Of a stretch of DNA of 64,000 nucleotides, positions 45,121-53,710 are shown piece after piece. Location of the stretch: the NCBI GenBank assembly GCA_031292625.1, contig JARLGU010000019.1:62001-126000 (forward strand). The letters are read 5' to 3'. How positions within the stretch are numbered: position 1 is the first letter of the stretch; every line of letters begins with the position of its first letter. The notes below the pieces were generated by a model that saw only the letters and a list, made by a program, of their open reading frames with translations, ran no database searches and was not told where the DNA came from. Source of the DNA: Capsulimonadaceae bacterium. Lineage in GTDB: Bacteria > Armatimonadota > Armatimonadia > Armatimonadales > Capsulimonadaceae. A program made the translations under genes and the position numbers.

Positions 45121-45370
45121 TTCAGTCACTTAGCGAAAGGCCCTGTAAGACGGCTCCTCGGCCGCCGTGGCCGCTTTTGACAAAGGGGCGGCGCAGCGCT
45201 TTCACCGGTTCGCGATGTGCTCCGGGATCGAACGCTGGCTAAAAGGCCGTACGCGTGTTGACGAGGCATCGTGAATCACCGCCGTGAACGAGGCGCGAGC
45301 GAAAAAAGGCCCCGGCGGCCCGAGCCGTCCTGAATCTTCCTCGCAACGCCGATTCATGACACGCCTTCCT
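45121..45370 (+). repeat. Element A, copy 5 (full length)
   Basis: Starts 25 nt after the AraC-A stop. The left stem CGGCC-GCCGT-GGCCG runs into CTTTTG; the right stem GGCC-CCGGC-GGCC is preceded by A6. It lies between AraC-A and the rubrerythrin gene, both read rightward. The rest of 45371-45547 holds the rubrerythrin promoter (TACAAT at 45478-45483). Confidence 0.8.
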
Positions 45371-45477
45371 AAAGCGCGTATAGGCCCCGGCGCAAGAGAT
45401 GTTGTCACTATCGATATTCGCTTTCGTTTAGCGCTAGCTGTCACTAAATAACGGACTCCCAAGCAGGCGCTAAGTGG

Positions 45478-45483
45478 TACAAT
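45478..45483 (+). promoter_or_regulatory. -10 box (TACAAT) of the rubrerythrin gene
   Basis: TACAAT about 65 nt before the rubrerythrin ATG. The -35 is not clear. Confidence 0.35.
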
Positions 45484-45547
45484 TCTTTTGGTCCCCCGCT
45501 CTTAAAATGGCTACGGCAACGCGGCGGACAACGGAAAGGCGATAACG

Positions 45548-46093
45548 ATGACAGCGTTAAAGGGTTCCAAAACCGAAGAGAACTTAAAGACGGCCTTCGC
45601 GGGCGAGTCGCAGGCGAGAAACAAGTACACGTATTTTGCTTCGGTGGCGCAAGACGAAGGCTACGAGCATATCGCCGCGATCTTTCAGGAGACCGCAGAT
45701 AATGAGAAGGAGCACGCAAAGCTCTGGTTCAAGCTCCTCGAGGGATTGGGCGACACGGCGTCAAATCTCAAAGCGGCGGCAGCCGGCGAGAACTACGAGT
45801 GGACCACGATGTACAAGGAGTTCGCGGCGGAGGCCAAGCAGGAAGGCTTTAACGATGTCGCGCTGCTGTTCGATCTGGTCGGCAAGATCGAGAGCGAGCA
45901 TGAAAAGCGCTACCAGGATCTTCTCAACAATCTGGTCGCCGGCGCATTGTTCCTCAAGGAAGATGTGGTGATCTGGAAGTGCCGCAACTGCGGACATATT
46001 CACATCGGAAAGCGAGCCCCCGGAAAGTGTGCGGTTTGCAAGTATCCTCAGTCGTTCTTCGAGCAAATCGGCGAGCCGGCGGCGGCCAAATAG
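45548..46093 (+). CDS. rbr: Rubrerythrin
   Basis: 181 residues: an N-terminal four-helix diiron domain (1-135) with ESQARNKY and DNEKEHAKLWFK, EYEWTTMYKEFAAEAK and EKRYQDLLNN, then a C-terminal rubredoxin domain CRNCGHIHIGKRAPGKCAVC with four Cys. Rubrerythrins reduce H2O2 with electrons from NAD(P)H and defend anaerobic or microaerobic cells. AAAGG precedes the ATG. It may help protect nitrogenase or other oxygen-sensitive enzymes, though it is not in the nif locus. Confidence 0.96.
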   Translation: MTALKGSKTEENLKTAFAGESQARNKYTYFASVAQDEGYEHIAAIFQETADNEKEHAKLWFKLLEGLGDTASNLKAAAAGENYEWTTMYKEFAAEAKQEGFNDVALLFDLVGKIESEHEKRYQDLLNNLVAGALFLKEDVVIWKCRNCGHIHIGKRAPGKCAVCKYPQSFFEQIGEPAAAK

Positions 46094-46099
46094 TCTAGC

Positions 46100-46125
46100 G
46101 CGGGCAAGCGGAAACGCTTGCCCGC
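46100..46125 (+). terminator. Hairpin terminator of the rubrerythrin gene
   Basis: GCGGGCAAGCG-GAAA-CGCTTGCCCGC, a perfect 11-bp stem with a GAAA tetraloop, 6 nt after the rbr TAG. The following run is not T-rich. Confidence 0.7.
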
Positions 46126-46167
46126 GTCCGGTCAAATTCCAAAAGACACATATATAACATCCAAGTA

Positions 46168-46255
46168 TTGACACGGCTAGGATGTTATGTTACACTATCC
46201 ATGTTCACGTGAACCTTACCTTTTGAAATCCCTTACGAGAAAGGTTCACGTGATC
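46168..46255 (+). promoter_or_regulatory. lacI-type promoter with two CACGTG operators
   Basis: TTGACA (46168-46173), a 17-nt spacer and TACACT (46191-46196) form a near-consensus promoter. The perfect palindrome GTTCACGTGAAC (46203-46214) starts at about +3, and a second copy GTTCACGTGATC (46244-46255) lies 41 nt downstream, i.e. four helical turns. Both probably bind the LacI-type repressor that follows, which would block RNA polymerase and form a small loop. Confidence 0.8.
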
Positions 46256-46271
46256 CTTAGGAGATGTGTCG

Positions 46272-47264
46272 ATGGCCGCGACTCTGCAAGCGATTGCCAA
46301 AAAGGTGGGAGTTTCCCACATGACGGTCTCGCGAGTGCTTAACAATAAGGACGACGGACGGGTCTCTCCCAGCACGCGCGAGCGCGTTCTTGAGGCCGTT
46401 CGCGAGGCCGGCTACCGCCCCAACCGCGCCGCGCAAGCGCTGGTGAACAGCGGCAAGACGAAAACGGTAGCATTGTGGGTCCGCGATCTGTCAAAGCCCT
46501 ACTTCGGCCGCATCGCGGGATACCTGGAATCGATCTGCGCGGACGACGGCTACGAGGCAATCGTCCGGGGCCGCGCCGCGGACCGCACCACGCTGGCCGA
46601 ATGGCCGGTGGACGGCATCATCGCCTTCGACAGCGAGGTGGACGATAAGCTCGGAAGGCCGACGTACGGTCCCGATGACCCGGCGTTCGTTTCGGCCGAT
46701 GTCTACGTCAATCGCGATTACGACCATGTCTACCTCGACCTAGCCCCCGCGTCACGAGACGCTGTGCTTCAGATGGCCGCTCAAGGATGCCGCCGCATTG
46801 CGCATGTAGGAAGCACGCAGAAGTTCAAGGACGATTCGCGATGGCAAGGCTACCTCGCGGGAATCAATTTGGCGGAACTGCAGCCCGAACTGATCCCGCT
46901 CAATGGAGACTCAAGGCGGGATGTCGTGGAAACGGCGACGCGCTATTTCGAGCAGGTCGGCATCCCTGACGGCTTCGTGTGCCGCAACGATGAGATCGCA
47001 ACCGGTCTCTACTATGTCCTGCGCCAATTGGGGGTCAGCATCCCGGAGGATGCCTGTATCATCGGCTGCGATGGGACGCCGGAGATTGAGTACTTTGACA
47101 TACCCCTCTCGACCATCGACAGCCCAATATTCGAAGTCTGCCGTGTCGCGTGGCAATTTCTGAAGAATCGCATGCAGGACCCGTATCTCGCAAAGCAGTC
47201 GATGACGATTACGGCTCCGCTGGTAGTACGCGCTTCGTCGAACCGCGAGCTCGAAGCATCGTAG
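46272..47264 (+). CDS. LacI-family sugar repressor
   Basis: 330 residues. LacI helix-turn-helix at the N-terminus: [22 protein letters not shown], then the hinge [20 protein letters not shown]. The periplasmic-binding-like part (about 60-325) has [38 protein letters not shown] and [24 protein letters not shown] 46272 is used, with AGGAG 9 nt upstream (a GTG at 46266 is in the same frame). It is followed at 13 nt by the prepilin-like gene and then the glycosidase, so it likely represses its own operon through the CACGTG sites. Confidence 0.93.
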   Translation: MAATLQAIAKKVGVSHMTVSRVLNNKDDGRVSPSTRERVLEAVREAGYRPNRAAQALVNSGKTKTVALWVRDLSKPYFGRIAGYLESICADDGYEAIVRGRAADRTTLAEWPVDGIIAFDSEVDDKLGRPTYGPDDPAFVSADVYVNRDYDHVYLDLAPASRDAVLQMAAQGCRRIAHVGSTQKFKDDSRWQGYLAGINLAELQPELIPLNGDSRRDVVETATRYFEQVGIPDGFVCRNDEIATGLYYVLRQLGVSIPEDACIIGCDGTPEIEYFDIPLSTIDSPIFEVCRVAWQFLKNRMQDPYLAKQSMTITAPLVVRASSNRELEAS

Positions 47265-47277
47265 AAGGAGAAAAGAC

Positions 47278-48285
47278 ATGAAGAGGCAAGGGCTTACTCT
47301 TATAGAGCTTCTCGTAGTTATTGCTATCATTGCGATACTCGCCGCTATTTTGTTTCCGGTATTCGCGACGGCGCGTGAAAAGGCGCGGATGACCACCTGC
47401 GCGTCTAATCTCAAGCAGCTCGGCCTAGCCATGACGCAATATTCGCAGGATTACGATGAAGCACTGCCGATTACCGACGACCTGACCTACGGCGGAAACG
47501 TTAACTGTGGGCTTTGCGGCTGGTCGCGAATGCTGTATCCGTATGTCAAGAGTACGAACGTATTTCTCTGCCCTGACGATACTGGCGCCGACTATTGGAA
47601 AGACACAGATGTCGTTTCCTATGCGATGAACATGAATCTGGAAACTCAGGCGACGCTTAACGGAAACACTATTTGGACTCCCCTGATCATGTCGCAATTT
47701 GGGGCTCCGTCGTTGACCGTCGCCTTTTTTGAGGTAACGAACGCCGCGTCGGCGCATAACTATGGCTACACGACGACGGCGGCGATTTGGTCTCCGGCCG
47801 GATCGAAAACTGGCGCTGGGACATCGAGCTCTCCGGCTTGGGACCGGGCTTTTTCACCGTCTGGCAACGGGTTGGACAGTCCGTCAAACAACACGCTGTT
47901 CGGAGCGAACGGCGACGATGCGTCCGGCAATGTCGCGCCTTTTTTGTCATACGCAACGGGGTTATTGGGCAACGCCTGCATTGCCGCAACGTCTATCGCT
48001 CCGTCCTCATGCAACCGGAATTCGTCTGCCGTCTCCGGCATTTCGTATTACGCTTCAAGCAATTACGTTGGCCGTCACCAAGGCGGCGGCGCCAACTTCC
48101 TTTTGGCTGACGGTCATGTTAAATATCTGATGCCAAACACGGTCTGTGCGGGAAACGACACTTACTACACCTGGGAAGGAACTACGAGCTACTATGCAAG
48201 CTGTGTTCCTCGAACAGGGAGTGTGGCCGTGACCACCGCCTGCGCCCAAGGGGGCGGGTACGCCGCGACATTCGCGTGGCATTAG
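47278..48285 (+). CDS. Prepilin-like secreted protein, DUF1559 type
   Basis: 335 residues. Type III signal [19 protein letters not shown] (cleavage after the Gly of RQG) runs into [20 protein letters not shown], and the C-terminal half has [32 protein letters not shown] precedes the ATG. It sits between the LacI-type gene and a secreted glycosidase; the three are likely one operon, which suggests a surface or secretion role linked to that glycosidase. Confidence 0.9.
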   Translation: MKRQGLTLIELLVVIAIIAILAAILFPVFATAREKARMTTCASNLKQLGLAMTQYSQDYDEALPITDDLTYGGNVNCGLCGWSRMLYPYVKSTNVFLCPDDTGADYWKDTDVVSYAMNMNLETQATLNGNTIWTPLIMSQFGAPSLTVAFFEVTNAASAHNYGYTTTAAIWSPAGSKTGAGTSSSPAWDRAFSPSGNGLDSPSNNTLFGANGDDASGNVAPFLSYATGLLGNACIAATSIAPSSCNRNSSAVSGISYYASSNYVGRHQGGGANFLLADGHVKYLMPNTVCAGNDTYYTWEGTTSYYASCVPRTGSVAVTTACAQGGGYAATFAWH

Positions 48286-48330
48286 ATATCTCGCGTTGTG
48301 CGACACTCAAGCAATAGAAAGTTTGGCTTT

Positions 48331-51300
48331 ATGAAGCGTATAGTTTTCGCGTCCGCTGTTGTTGCTGTCATGCTGCTGCATTCTTTTGCACATGCGGAAT
48401 CCTTTATACCGACCTGCCCAAACGTGATAACGAATCCTGGATTCGAGCTTGACTGGGTAGGCTGGGCGATGGGACCATGGACCCGGCCGTATGTTGCGTC
48501 CTTTCCTGGCGTGAGGCAAACAGGCATCGATCATAATGTTGCTCTGCATGGAAGTGCATCGCTGAGGATTGAGCCGAACGCAAGCGTTCAGAGCGACCTG
48601 TATCCTGTCACTCCTGGTCAAAAGTATACGGTATCGTTTTATGCGAGGACCGAAGCCATAGAGGGAAAGTTGCCGAACGTTCGGGTATTCGTATGGCCGC
48701 CGCGCGGCGAAGGCAACAAGCTAGTCCTCATTCGCGGCAAGGACATCGGACCAGATTGGAAACGTTATTCGTTATCTTTCGTCCCCGCCGATTTCGGCAC
48801 AAAGCAGAATGGTTTTGGAAATCAAGTCAGCATTCGCTTTGACTCCGAGTGCAATACGCTTTGGGTGGACGATGTCCAGCTTGAAAAGGGCGATATGACG
48901 CCATTTCAAACGTCCCCCCAGGCCGCTCTTCTCACCGACAGCATAGATGACGTCTATTCGCAGGGTACCAAAGCGCAGGCGCAAGCGGTTGTCAGCGTTC
49001 CTGGCGCGGTCTCATCGCCTCTCGCACTGATTATTACGTCCCGCGATGTTTACGGAAAGGTTCTCTGGACTGAAAAGTTGAGTATTCCAACATCTTCGCA
49101 GAAATTGGTGAAATCGCCGGTTTCCCTTAGGACAGGCGTGATCGGCGTCGAAGATGTGGAAACTGATCTTCTATCTGCAAGCGGCACATCGATGTTCAAA
49201 TCGCACTTCAGATACTGCGTTATCGCGGGCAGGGAGACGGACACGAAACCGAACCCATTGCTCGGCAACGAGAACGCAATCGGTGATTACCCGCTGTGGC
49301 TCCTCGCTCGTCAGGAGCATATGTCCAGCGTCGTCGGAGCCGGATACTCGCGAGTCCTCAGTTGGTACGATGCAAAAGGACGCGGCACCGATTTCGGCAG
49401 ACACAGCGCGGACGCGGACGATCTGCAAAAAATCAAAGCTGAGATCGATATAAAGAAGCGGGCAGGCAGGCGAGTCATTCTTTTGATCGAGCCCGTTAGC
49501 GACTGTAAGATTCGTTCCGGTATGAAACTTGACGAAGATATCTCCGATGAACTTGTAGATTCGGATGTTCATGCTTTTGCTAACCATGCCGCGAACGTCG
49601 CGGCAGCGCTAAAGAATGACGTGGATTGCTATGAGCTTATCAATGAGCCCAACATTTGGTTTGCAGGTTCCGGCGCAAAAAACCATCAGCTGCTTATGCC
49701 GCCTGATCGCTACGCGAAATACGTTATTGAAGGCGTAAAGGCGATACGCCAAGTCTACCCAGAGGCCAGGATCGCCGCAAATATTAACGGTATCCACCCC
49801 GATTATGTTGAGGGTGTTCTAGCTGCGGGCGCGGCTCCGTATATTGACGAGTTCACCTATCACGCCTATCGTGGAACTCCCGAGACGCCACCGATTTGCA
49901 ACGAAATTTCCGCCCTTCGAAAGGTGGTTGACAAGTACAAGCCCGGCTTACCCATCGAAAACGACGAACAGTACTACGGTACACGCGAGGATCCATTCGG
50001 AACCACTCTGGCGGAATACGATCGCGACTACGTAAGCGATACGGAACGAGAACAGACCGGACGGCTGCTGCAAACTTGTTTACATTGCTTGTCGCAAAAA
50101 TCGTCGTACTGCATGTTTTGGACATCGGCATCAATTTATGAATATGGCGACAGCTCTCCCTGGTTCCTTTACTACACATTCGGTGGTTTTCGCTTCATTA
50201 GCCAGATGCTGCATGATATTGCAAACACGCGTCGAATAGATATCGATTCCGGCGTTCGCGCTTTTGCATTCGAGCGCGCCGATGGGACGATAATTGTGTC
50301 GATTAATTCTCGCGCGTTTGACCGCCCTGGGACGATCTTACGGTCGAAGGCAGATGCTGCCTACGACTTGAACGGTAACCCGCTGCCGACAAATGCAACG
50401 CCCTTCTCATATTTGCCATCGTATCTCGTTTATAACAAAGGCAAGACCATAGATCAAGTGACATCGGGGATAGCCCACGCTGGTCTGACAGGCTTCGCAG
50501 AACCGGTTCAAGCCGCCTTCAAAGTAACTTCTGGCGTGCTTCACTTGATTGTGACGAACGCATCGAATCAACCAGTGAGTGCGAAGATATCGTTCACACA
50601 GATGCCCAAGGGATGGGGCACTCCCGCAGATTTCAAACTAGATGATCTCGGGCCACACGCCTCAAAAACTTTTGTTTTGGCGAACGACATTCCCGCCATC
50701 AAGTGGTGGATGACTACCAACGTGAGCTACCATGTTTCGGGAGGTTCGTTCGACTATGTTAAAACCGGACGCATCGCGACAATCTATGTGCCGAAAGCAA
50801 AAATCGACATTGCGTCTGGATTCCAGGATTGGGTAAGCATCAAGCGGATAAATTTAGGGATATATTCCCTGTCGTATGATTTTTCGATGGGCAAATTATT
50901 GCATAAGGACCCTAACGAACTATCGGCTGATGTCGGTCTGGCGTGGGATGAAAACGCATTTTACGTTGACGTTAACGTGAAAACGCCTGTATTTGACCCT
51001 GGCTACTTCGACGATATGTACAATCACTCCTCGGTACAGCTCTACTTTGACCTGCTCGACCACGCCGGGCCGACTTACGACGATGGATGCTGTGTGTACA
51101 CAATAGGATGGGACTCGTCTAAGCAGTTGGTTGCATATTTGGATCAGGCGCCTGGAGGCCGGTATATTGGTGAAGCGAACAAGACGACAGGTGTCGATGG
51201 AGAGGTCAAGCTAAATTGGAAAAAAACAGACAAGGGGTACAGGATCGAAATGGCGTTTCCGAAATCAACATTGCCGTTTCTGGCTCTAAAGCCCGGATCC

Positions 51301-51432
51301 GATTTCGGCTTCTCTTGCCTAATAAACGACAACCATGGTCAGGGCCGAATGGCTGGCATCACTCTTGGACCTGATGGCACGGAGCCTTATCAGAACCCTT
51401 CGATTTGGCGCGAAGTCGAGCTTGCGCCGTAA
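48331..51432 (+). CDS. Large secreted glycoside hydrolase with carbohydrate-binding ends
   Basis: 1033 residues from ATG 48331; signal peptide about 1-22 (ending FAHA). Residues about 25-180 resemble CBM4/9-type binding modules (NPGFELDWVGWAMG, GSASLRIEP, DSECNTLWVDDVQLEKG). Residues about 270-640 look like a clan-A glycoside hydrolase: CYELINEPN with the likely acid/base Glu near 439, and GLPIENDEQYYG with a possible nucleophile Glu near 541. Residues about 840-1030 look like a CBM9-type end (VGLAWDENAFYVDVNVKTPV, GYRIEMAFPKS, FSCLINDNHGQGRMAG). The gene is visibly more A+T-rich than its neighbours, which could mean recent transfer. Substrate unknown. Confidence 0.8.
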   Translation: MKRIVFASAVVAVMLLHSFAHAESFIPTCPNVITNPGFELDWVGWAMGPWTRPYVASFPGVRQTGIDHNVALHGSASLRIEPNASVQSDLYPVTPGQKYTVSFYARTEAIEGKLPNVRVFVWPPRGEGNKLVLIRGKDIGPDWKRYSLSFVPADFGTKQNGFGNQVSIRFDSECNTLWVDDVQLEKGDMTPFQTSPQAALLTDSIDDVYSQGTKAQAQAVVSVPGAVSSPLALIITSRDVYGKVLWTEKLSIPTSSQKLVKSPVSLRTGVIGVEDVETDLLSASGTSMFKSHFRYCVIAGRETDTKPNPLLGNENAIGDYPLWLLARQEHMSSVVGAGYSRVLSWYDAKGRGTDFGRHSADADDLQKIKAEIDIKKRAGRRVILLIEPVSDCKIRSGMKLDEDISDELVDSDVHAFANHAANVAAALKNDVDCYELINEPNIWFAGSGAKNHQLLMPPDRYAKYVIEGVKAIRQVYPEARIAANINGIHPDYVEGVLAAGAAPYIDEFTYHAYRGTPETPPICNEISALRKVVDKYKPGLPIENDEQYYGTREDPFGTTLAEYDRDYVSDTEREQTGRLLQTCLHCLSQKSSYCMFWTSASIYEYGDSSPWFLYYTFGGFRFISQMLHDIANTRRIDIDSGVRAFAFERADGTIIVSINSRAFDRPGTILRSKADAAYDLNGNPLPTNATPFSYLPSYLVYNKGKTIDQVTSGIAHAGLTGFAEPVQAAFKVTSGVLHLIVTNASNQPVSAKISFTQMPKGWGTPADFKLDDLGPHASKTFVLANDIPAIKWWMTTNVSYHVSGGSFDYVKTGRIATIYVPKAKIDIASGFQDWVSIKRINLGIYSLSYDFSMGKLLHKDPNELSADVGLAWDENAFYVDVNVKTPVFDPGYFDDMYNHSSVQLYFDLLDHAGPTYDDGCCVYTIGWDSSKQLVAYLDQAPGGRYIGEANKTTGVDGEVKLNWKKTDKGYRIEMAFPKSTLPFLALKPGSDFGFSCLINDNHGQGRMAGITLGPDGTEPYQNPSIWREVELAP

Positions 51433-51600
51433 GGCGCCGTGGCGCGCCCGGCTTCGGTGATACCCGACGACAAAGGCGGTTTTCGCGACGAAGGGGACGT
51501 CATCGCAAACCCGTTTGCCGGCCTGTTGGGCGGTCTGCTCGTCTGTAAACGGGCGCTCACGGATCACGAAATCGCCGACATTGCCGTACTCACGCTCTAA
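51433..51600 (+). pseudogene. In-frame LamG-like remnant after the glycosidase stop
   Basis: After the TAA of the glycosidase, the same frame stays open for 55 codons to a second TAA and reads ...GDVIANPFAGLLGGLLVCKR ALTDHEIADIA. The end resembles the C-terminus of LamG/concanavalin-like domains (typical FxGxIDDVRIYxRALSxEEI). The G+C-rich base use differs from the preceding gene. It is likely the 3' end of an older gene to which the glycosidase was joined, or a lost tail of the same protein. Confidence 0.35.
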
Positions 51601-51618
51601 AACCGCGAGCGCAAGCCC

Positions 51619-52674
51619 TTACCAGACGTGCACATTGCCGTGCAGGTCTCGCCCCGCTTCGACCAGGCTTCTGGCGGCGGCGCCGTTATAGCCGATCAGC
51701 TGAATATCGTGATCGACCGTCGCCTGCAGCACGGATTCGACGTTATTGAGATGCGGCTGCGCCATGTTGAACGCGAGCGCTCCAGGCATACTCGCCGCGC
51801 GGGCGATATAGTGGTCGCCCCGGCCGCAGAAGTGGAGCGCGCCTCCGCCGAATGCATCGAGGACCCGGCGGTCGTACGGTTCTATGAACTCCTCGAACAT
51901 CGCTCCCGAAAAGTTCATCGCCGAATCGTCGCGAAGCATCACCGTTCCGCCGTGCAGCATGCCCCAGTGAACCGCGCAGCCATCCGTCTGGGGCGGAATA
52001 ATATCGTACCACTCGCGCAGGAACGCAATCAGCGTATCAGTTGCAAGGTTCAACAGGGCATGGACGAACTGCGGATCGTCGTAGGCGTCCTCAAAGATCG
52101 TGCTTCCACGCAGCATCTCGCAGATGTCCATCGGTCCCTGTGTATCCGGATGGTAAATGTGCACATGGCGGGCGATCTTCGGATACCCGGCAAAGAGATC
52201 TCGGAACCACTGCCCAGCAGTAAATACGGCGCCGCCAAGCCCCGCGTGCAGATCCGGAACGCCGCGTGCGACGGCGCATTCGAGCGCTTCCCGGCTCAGC
52301 GCATGGGAGCAAGGGAGGGTATCGAGATCGTACTCCATGCGGAACAGTTCCGGGCCGAAGATCGATGGCACGATCGGCGAGCCGTAATTCGACCGCACCG
52401 ACATTAAGCCGCCTCCCCCGCCCGCCAATTGCGCCGAGCACGCGCCAAGCTGCTGCAAGGTCATCGCCTCGATGCTGTCGAGCGCATCGTTGACAAAGAT
52501 TCTTGGCCACTCGATGCCGGGCGCGCTCTTGGATTGACGTTGCGGCGCAAAGAGCTGTCCGTGGAAATCGCCAGTCGCGAATAGCCGCCACTGTTCGTAA
52601 AGCTCGGCTTCGCCGGCGTCGTCGATACGCGATTCAAGGTCGACGAGATAAGGTTCAAGTTCGTATTTTTGCAT
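51619..52674 (-). CDS. Uroporphyrinogen-decarboxylase-like protein, module B
   Basis: 351 residues from ATG 52674 (frame from 52785 runs through the repeat and is not used). UroD-like/methyltransferase fold: FVNDALDSIEAMTLQQLG, YGSPIVPSIFGPELFRMEYDLDTLPC, GRGDHYIARAASMPGALAFNMAQPHLNNV at the C-terminal part. It is a distant relative of the protein at 42124. Element A copy 6 separates it from PhyH-B, so expression from the PhyH-B promoter would have to pass the element. Confidence 0.8.
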   Translation of the reverse strand: MQKYELEPYLVDLESRIDDAGEAELYEQWRLFATGDFHGQLFAPQRQSKSAPGIEWPRIFVNDALDSIEAMTLQQLGACSAQLAGGGGGLMSVRSNYGSPIVPSIFGPELFRMEYDLDTLPCSHALSREALECAVARGVPDLHAGLGGAVFTAGQWFRDLFAGYPKIARHVHIYHPDTQGPMDICEMLRGSTIFEDAYDDPQFVHALLNLATDTLIAFLREWYDIIPPQTDGCAVHWGMLHGGTVMLRDDSAMNFSGAMFEEFIEPYDRRVLDAFGGGALHFCGRGDHYIARAASMPGALAFNMAQPHLNNVESVLQATVDHDIQLIGYNGAAARSLVEAGRDLHGNVHVW

Positions 52675-52699
52675 GGTATTGTCGGATATTCTTCCCTCA

Positions 52700-52836
52700 G
52701 CTGGTGTGTCATTTAACCGTCCGATCCCAGCGCACATCGTGAAGCAGTGACAGCTCCGCGCCGCCCCTTTGCCAAAAACGGCCACGGCGGCCGGGGAGCC
52801 GTCTTAAAGGTCTTTCGGTTCTTTACACACTTTCTC
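52700..52836 (-). repeat. Element A, copy 6 (internally deleted)
   Basis: Only one stem is kept (CGGCC-ACGGC-GGCCG, preceded by A5). The left end GGTGTGTCATTTAA is joined straight to CCGTCCGATCCCAGC, so about 110 bp of the usual element is missing. The PhyH-B stop (TGA at 52837-52835) lies in its end. It separates two genes of one module. Confidence 0.75.
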
Positions 52837-53614
52837 AGTGCCCATCAAGATCCTCGTCCTTCGCCGTTCCCGCGACAATAGCGTCCACAGGTCCAGTCGA
52901 CCAGCGCGGATTGGCCTTGATGTTAACCGGCGTCTCGCTGCCGTTCCAGATCGCGTTCACATCGTCCCGGTGGAACTGAACGGCGTAGGCGACGCGCGGA
53001 GACGGCGTGACGTTCGGGCCGGAACCGTGAACCGTCAGACGCGTAAACGCCACGCAATCGCCCGGTTGCATGAGCACGGAAACGAATTCGTCCGGCTCCC
53101 GCTGGACGGAACGATGACCGTCAGCAAGGACGTCAGCGTCCAGCGTGCCGGCAAGGTGCGAGCCTGGGACGACCTGCAGGCAGCCGTTTTCCGGCGTCAT
53201 CTCCGTAAGCGCAAACCAGAGGTTGATCCCTGGACCGTCGAAGCGCGTATACTGGTTATCCTGGTGAAAGTGAAACCTGCCGCCGCCTCCGCCGCTTTTG
53301 ACCGCCGTGAACGGAAGATAGAGCGTGCTCGAACCGCCCATCAGGGTGGCGGCGATGCGCAGCAGATCGGGACTGTTGATCAGCGCGTCAAGTGCGCTTC
53401 CGGCCAGGTATCGCGATGTCTGGCGCAGTTTACTGTCACCCAGGCCGATCGCGTCCATGATTCCCATCACTTCGTCATTAAGCGCCGAGGCATTCCCTGG
53501 TGACACGAGACCGGGCAGAACGACGTAACCGTCGCGATTGTATGCGGCAATTTGGTCAGCCGTCAGCGCAGTTGGCGAAACGGCAGGTGCTTGGAGCATT
53601 GAGACAGATGTCAT
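52835..53614 (-). CDS. PhyH-family dioxygenase, module B
   Basis: 259 residues from ATG 53614 with GGGAGG upstream. PhyH fold with HxD in RFHFHQDNQYTRFDGPG and the distal His in TVHGSGPNVTPSPRVAYAVQFHRDD; LWFALTEMTPENGCLQVVPGSH is the core strand. Paralogue of the gene at 43350 in the same relative position to an AraC gene. Divergent from AraC-B with an 87-nt gap. Confidence 0.9.
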   Translation of the reverse strand: MTSVSMLQAPAVSPTALTADQIAAYNRDGYVVLPGLVSPGNASALNDEVMGIMDAIGLGDSKLRQTSRYLAGSALDALINSPDLLRIAATLMGGSSTLYLPFTAVKSGGGGGRFHFHQDNQYTRFDGPGINLWFALTEMTPENGCLQVVPGSHLAGTLDADVLADGHRSVQREPDEFVSVLMQPGDCVAFTRLTVHGSGPNVTPSPRVAYAVQFHRDDVNAIWNGSETPVNIKANPRWSTGPVDAIVAGTAKDEDLDGH

Positions 53615-53710
53615 AAAAGCCTCCCGATCGATTTTCTGTGCTGAGTTTAACATCTAATTGCGAATAGGAAAATGGAGGATTTAACACCAGTTTTGTGATA
53701 TATGATCATT
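53615..53710. promoter_or_regulatory. Divergent promoter region, module B
   Basis: Very short (under 100 nt) and A+T-rich. TATATGATCATTATG at 53700 could hold the AraC-B -10. No palindrome shared with module A was recognised. Confidence 0.35.

Noticed and set aside
51319-51567. 82-codon open frame on the minus strand at the glycosidase end
   Set aside because: The complementary plus-strand frame has a plausible LamG-like ending, while this one has no motif.
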